Origin: an uncultured Sphingobium sp.
Lineage (GTDB): Bacteria; Pseudomonadota; Alphaproteobacteria; Sphingomonadales; Sphingomonadaceae
Length of the DNA stretch: 7,607 nucleotides
NCBI GenBank assembly: GCA_946885845.1
Contig: CAMPHJ010000075.1
Span: forward strand, 1 to 7,607
Direction: 5' to 3'
Below, piece by piece: positions 6,899-7,607 of the stretch (positions are counted from its first letter, which is position 1; every line of letters starts with the position of its first letter). A program made the position numbers and the translations under genes. The notes beneath the pieces are model-generated. The model did not search any database. It was not told the origin of the DNA and was given only the letters and a program-made list of their open reading frames with translations.

Positions 6899-7588
6899 AT
6901 GACATCCTGTTCCACATTGCGGCGTATCGGTTCGGCCTTGGCCCTGTCCGCCGCGTCGATGATTGCACAACCGGCGGCAGCGCAATTTTTCTGGTCGCCG
7001 CCTGACTTTTCCGCCCCGCCATTGACCGACGCCACCGCCGCCACCGCGCTGGGCCTGCCGGGTGCGACGGCGGAAGAAATCCGCGCGGGGCTGGTTTGGA
7101 ACCTGCGGGCGGCGCTCAATGTCGCGGCGCTCCAGTGCCAGTTCGAGCCGACGCTGCTGTCGATCAGCAATTATAATGCGATGATCGCGCATCACGACCG
7201 GGAAATGGATTCGGCGCAGACGGCCTTGCTTGGCTATTTCCACCGCACCGTGGGCAAGGGCAAGCCGGGACAGGTCGCATCCGATAAATATGGCACGCGT
7301 ATCTATTCAGGCTATTCCACCGTGCAAGCCCAGCGTGGTTTCTGCCAGGCAGCGGCACAGGTAGGACGGCAGGCGATCTTCGCCGACCGTGGATCATTGC
7401 ATGAAGTCGGGCGCACGGGGCTTGCTTCGATCAAGAAGTCGCTGATCCTGGCGGGCGAGCAATTTTATGGCGACCCTGGCCGCAGCTATTCGTTGAAGCT
7501 GCCTTCGCAGGACAAGAAATGCTGGAAGAAGAACCAGCTGCGTCCCAATTGCCAGGTGGCCTATAATCAGCAGATCGGTGCGCAGTAA
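6899..7588 (+). CDS. Secreted protein of unknown function with four mature cysteines
   Basis: A 229-residue protein with a clear Sec signal peptide: basic LRRIG, a hydrophobic core (about 11-24) and a likely cleavage after AAA at 28 (PAAA/QF). The mature protein is soluble, with no further membrane helix, and is probably periplasmic or exported. A conserved-looking helical block, GLPGATAEEIRAGLVWNLRA (52-71), precedes LNVAALQCQFEPTLLSISNYN (73-93). Cysteines at 80, 149, 208 and 218 could form two disulfides. The C-terminal part is lysine-rich (DKKCWKK, 205-211). It resembles a hypothetical family that I recall as common in sphingomonads, but I know of no assigned function and see no catalytic motif. 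AAGGGGAA (6888-6895) just before the ATG supports the start. It sits 102 bases after the lipoprotein gene. Confidence 0.85.
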   Translation: MTSCSTLRRIGSALALSAASMIAQPAAAQFFWSPPDFSAPPLTDATAATALGLPGATAEEIRAGLVWNLRAALNVAALQCQFEPTLLSISNYNAMIAHHDREMDSAQTALLGYFHRTVGKGKPGQVASDKYGTRIYSGYSTVQAQRGFCQAAAQVGRQAIFADRGSLHEVGRTGLASIKKSLILAGEQFYGDPGRSYSLKLPSQDKKCWKKNQLRPNCQVAYNQQIGAQ

Positions 7589-7607
7589 CGCTTCGATCCC
7601 AGTCCCG

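Overview
The window reads as a chromosomal housekeeping segment of an alphaproteobacterium, most likely a sphingomonad (Sphingobium, Sphingomonas or Novosphingobium type). This rests on GC-rich DNA, the petA-petB-petC order with a twin-arginine Rieske protein, an alphaproteobacterial-style HemF with a short C-terminus, and several accessory proteins that resemble sphingomonad families as I remember them. The genus is inferred; no rRNA or other marker is present. I see no mobile element, CRISPR array, tRNA, rRNA or phage gene.

Layout. Positions 9-2773 on the minus strand hold the complete cytochrome bc1 operon: petA (Rieske), petB (cytochrome b) and petC (cytochrome c1), with gaps of only 11 and 18 bases. 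A 204-base divergent intergenic region (2774-2977, the largest gap in the window) separates it from a plus-strand cluster. That cluster is trmL (tRNA wobble 2'-O-methyltransferase), hemF (aerobic coproporphyrinogen III oxidase, sharing an ATGA stop/start overlap with trmL) and a GNAT acetyltransferase 5 bases further on. The GNAT gene runs tail-to-tail into a minus-strand gene for a six-helix membrane protein; their 19-base overlap is a palindrome containing both stop codons. A 77-base divergent gap follows, then lipB (octanoyltransferase) on the plus strand, a small lipoprotein gene, and a gene for a secreted protein of unknown function. The last 19 bases show nothing.

How it fits together. 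PetABC moves electrons from ubiquinol to cytochrome c and needs b- and c-type hemes, while HemF catalyses an oxygen-dependent step of heme synthesis, so respiratory complex and cofactor supply sit back to back. LipB starts lipoylation of the 2-oxoacid dehydrogenases that feed the same respiratory chain. TrmL and the GNAT protein appear to share the hemF transcript; any functional link is unproven.

I did not find a convincing new biological system. The points most worth a second look are the palindromic stop-codon overlap, the repeat in the petA/trmL intergenic region, and the two uncharacterised envelope proteins at the right end.
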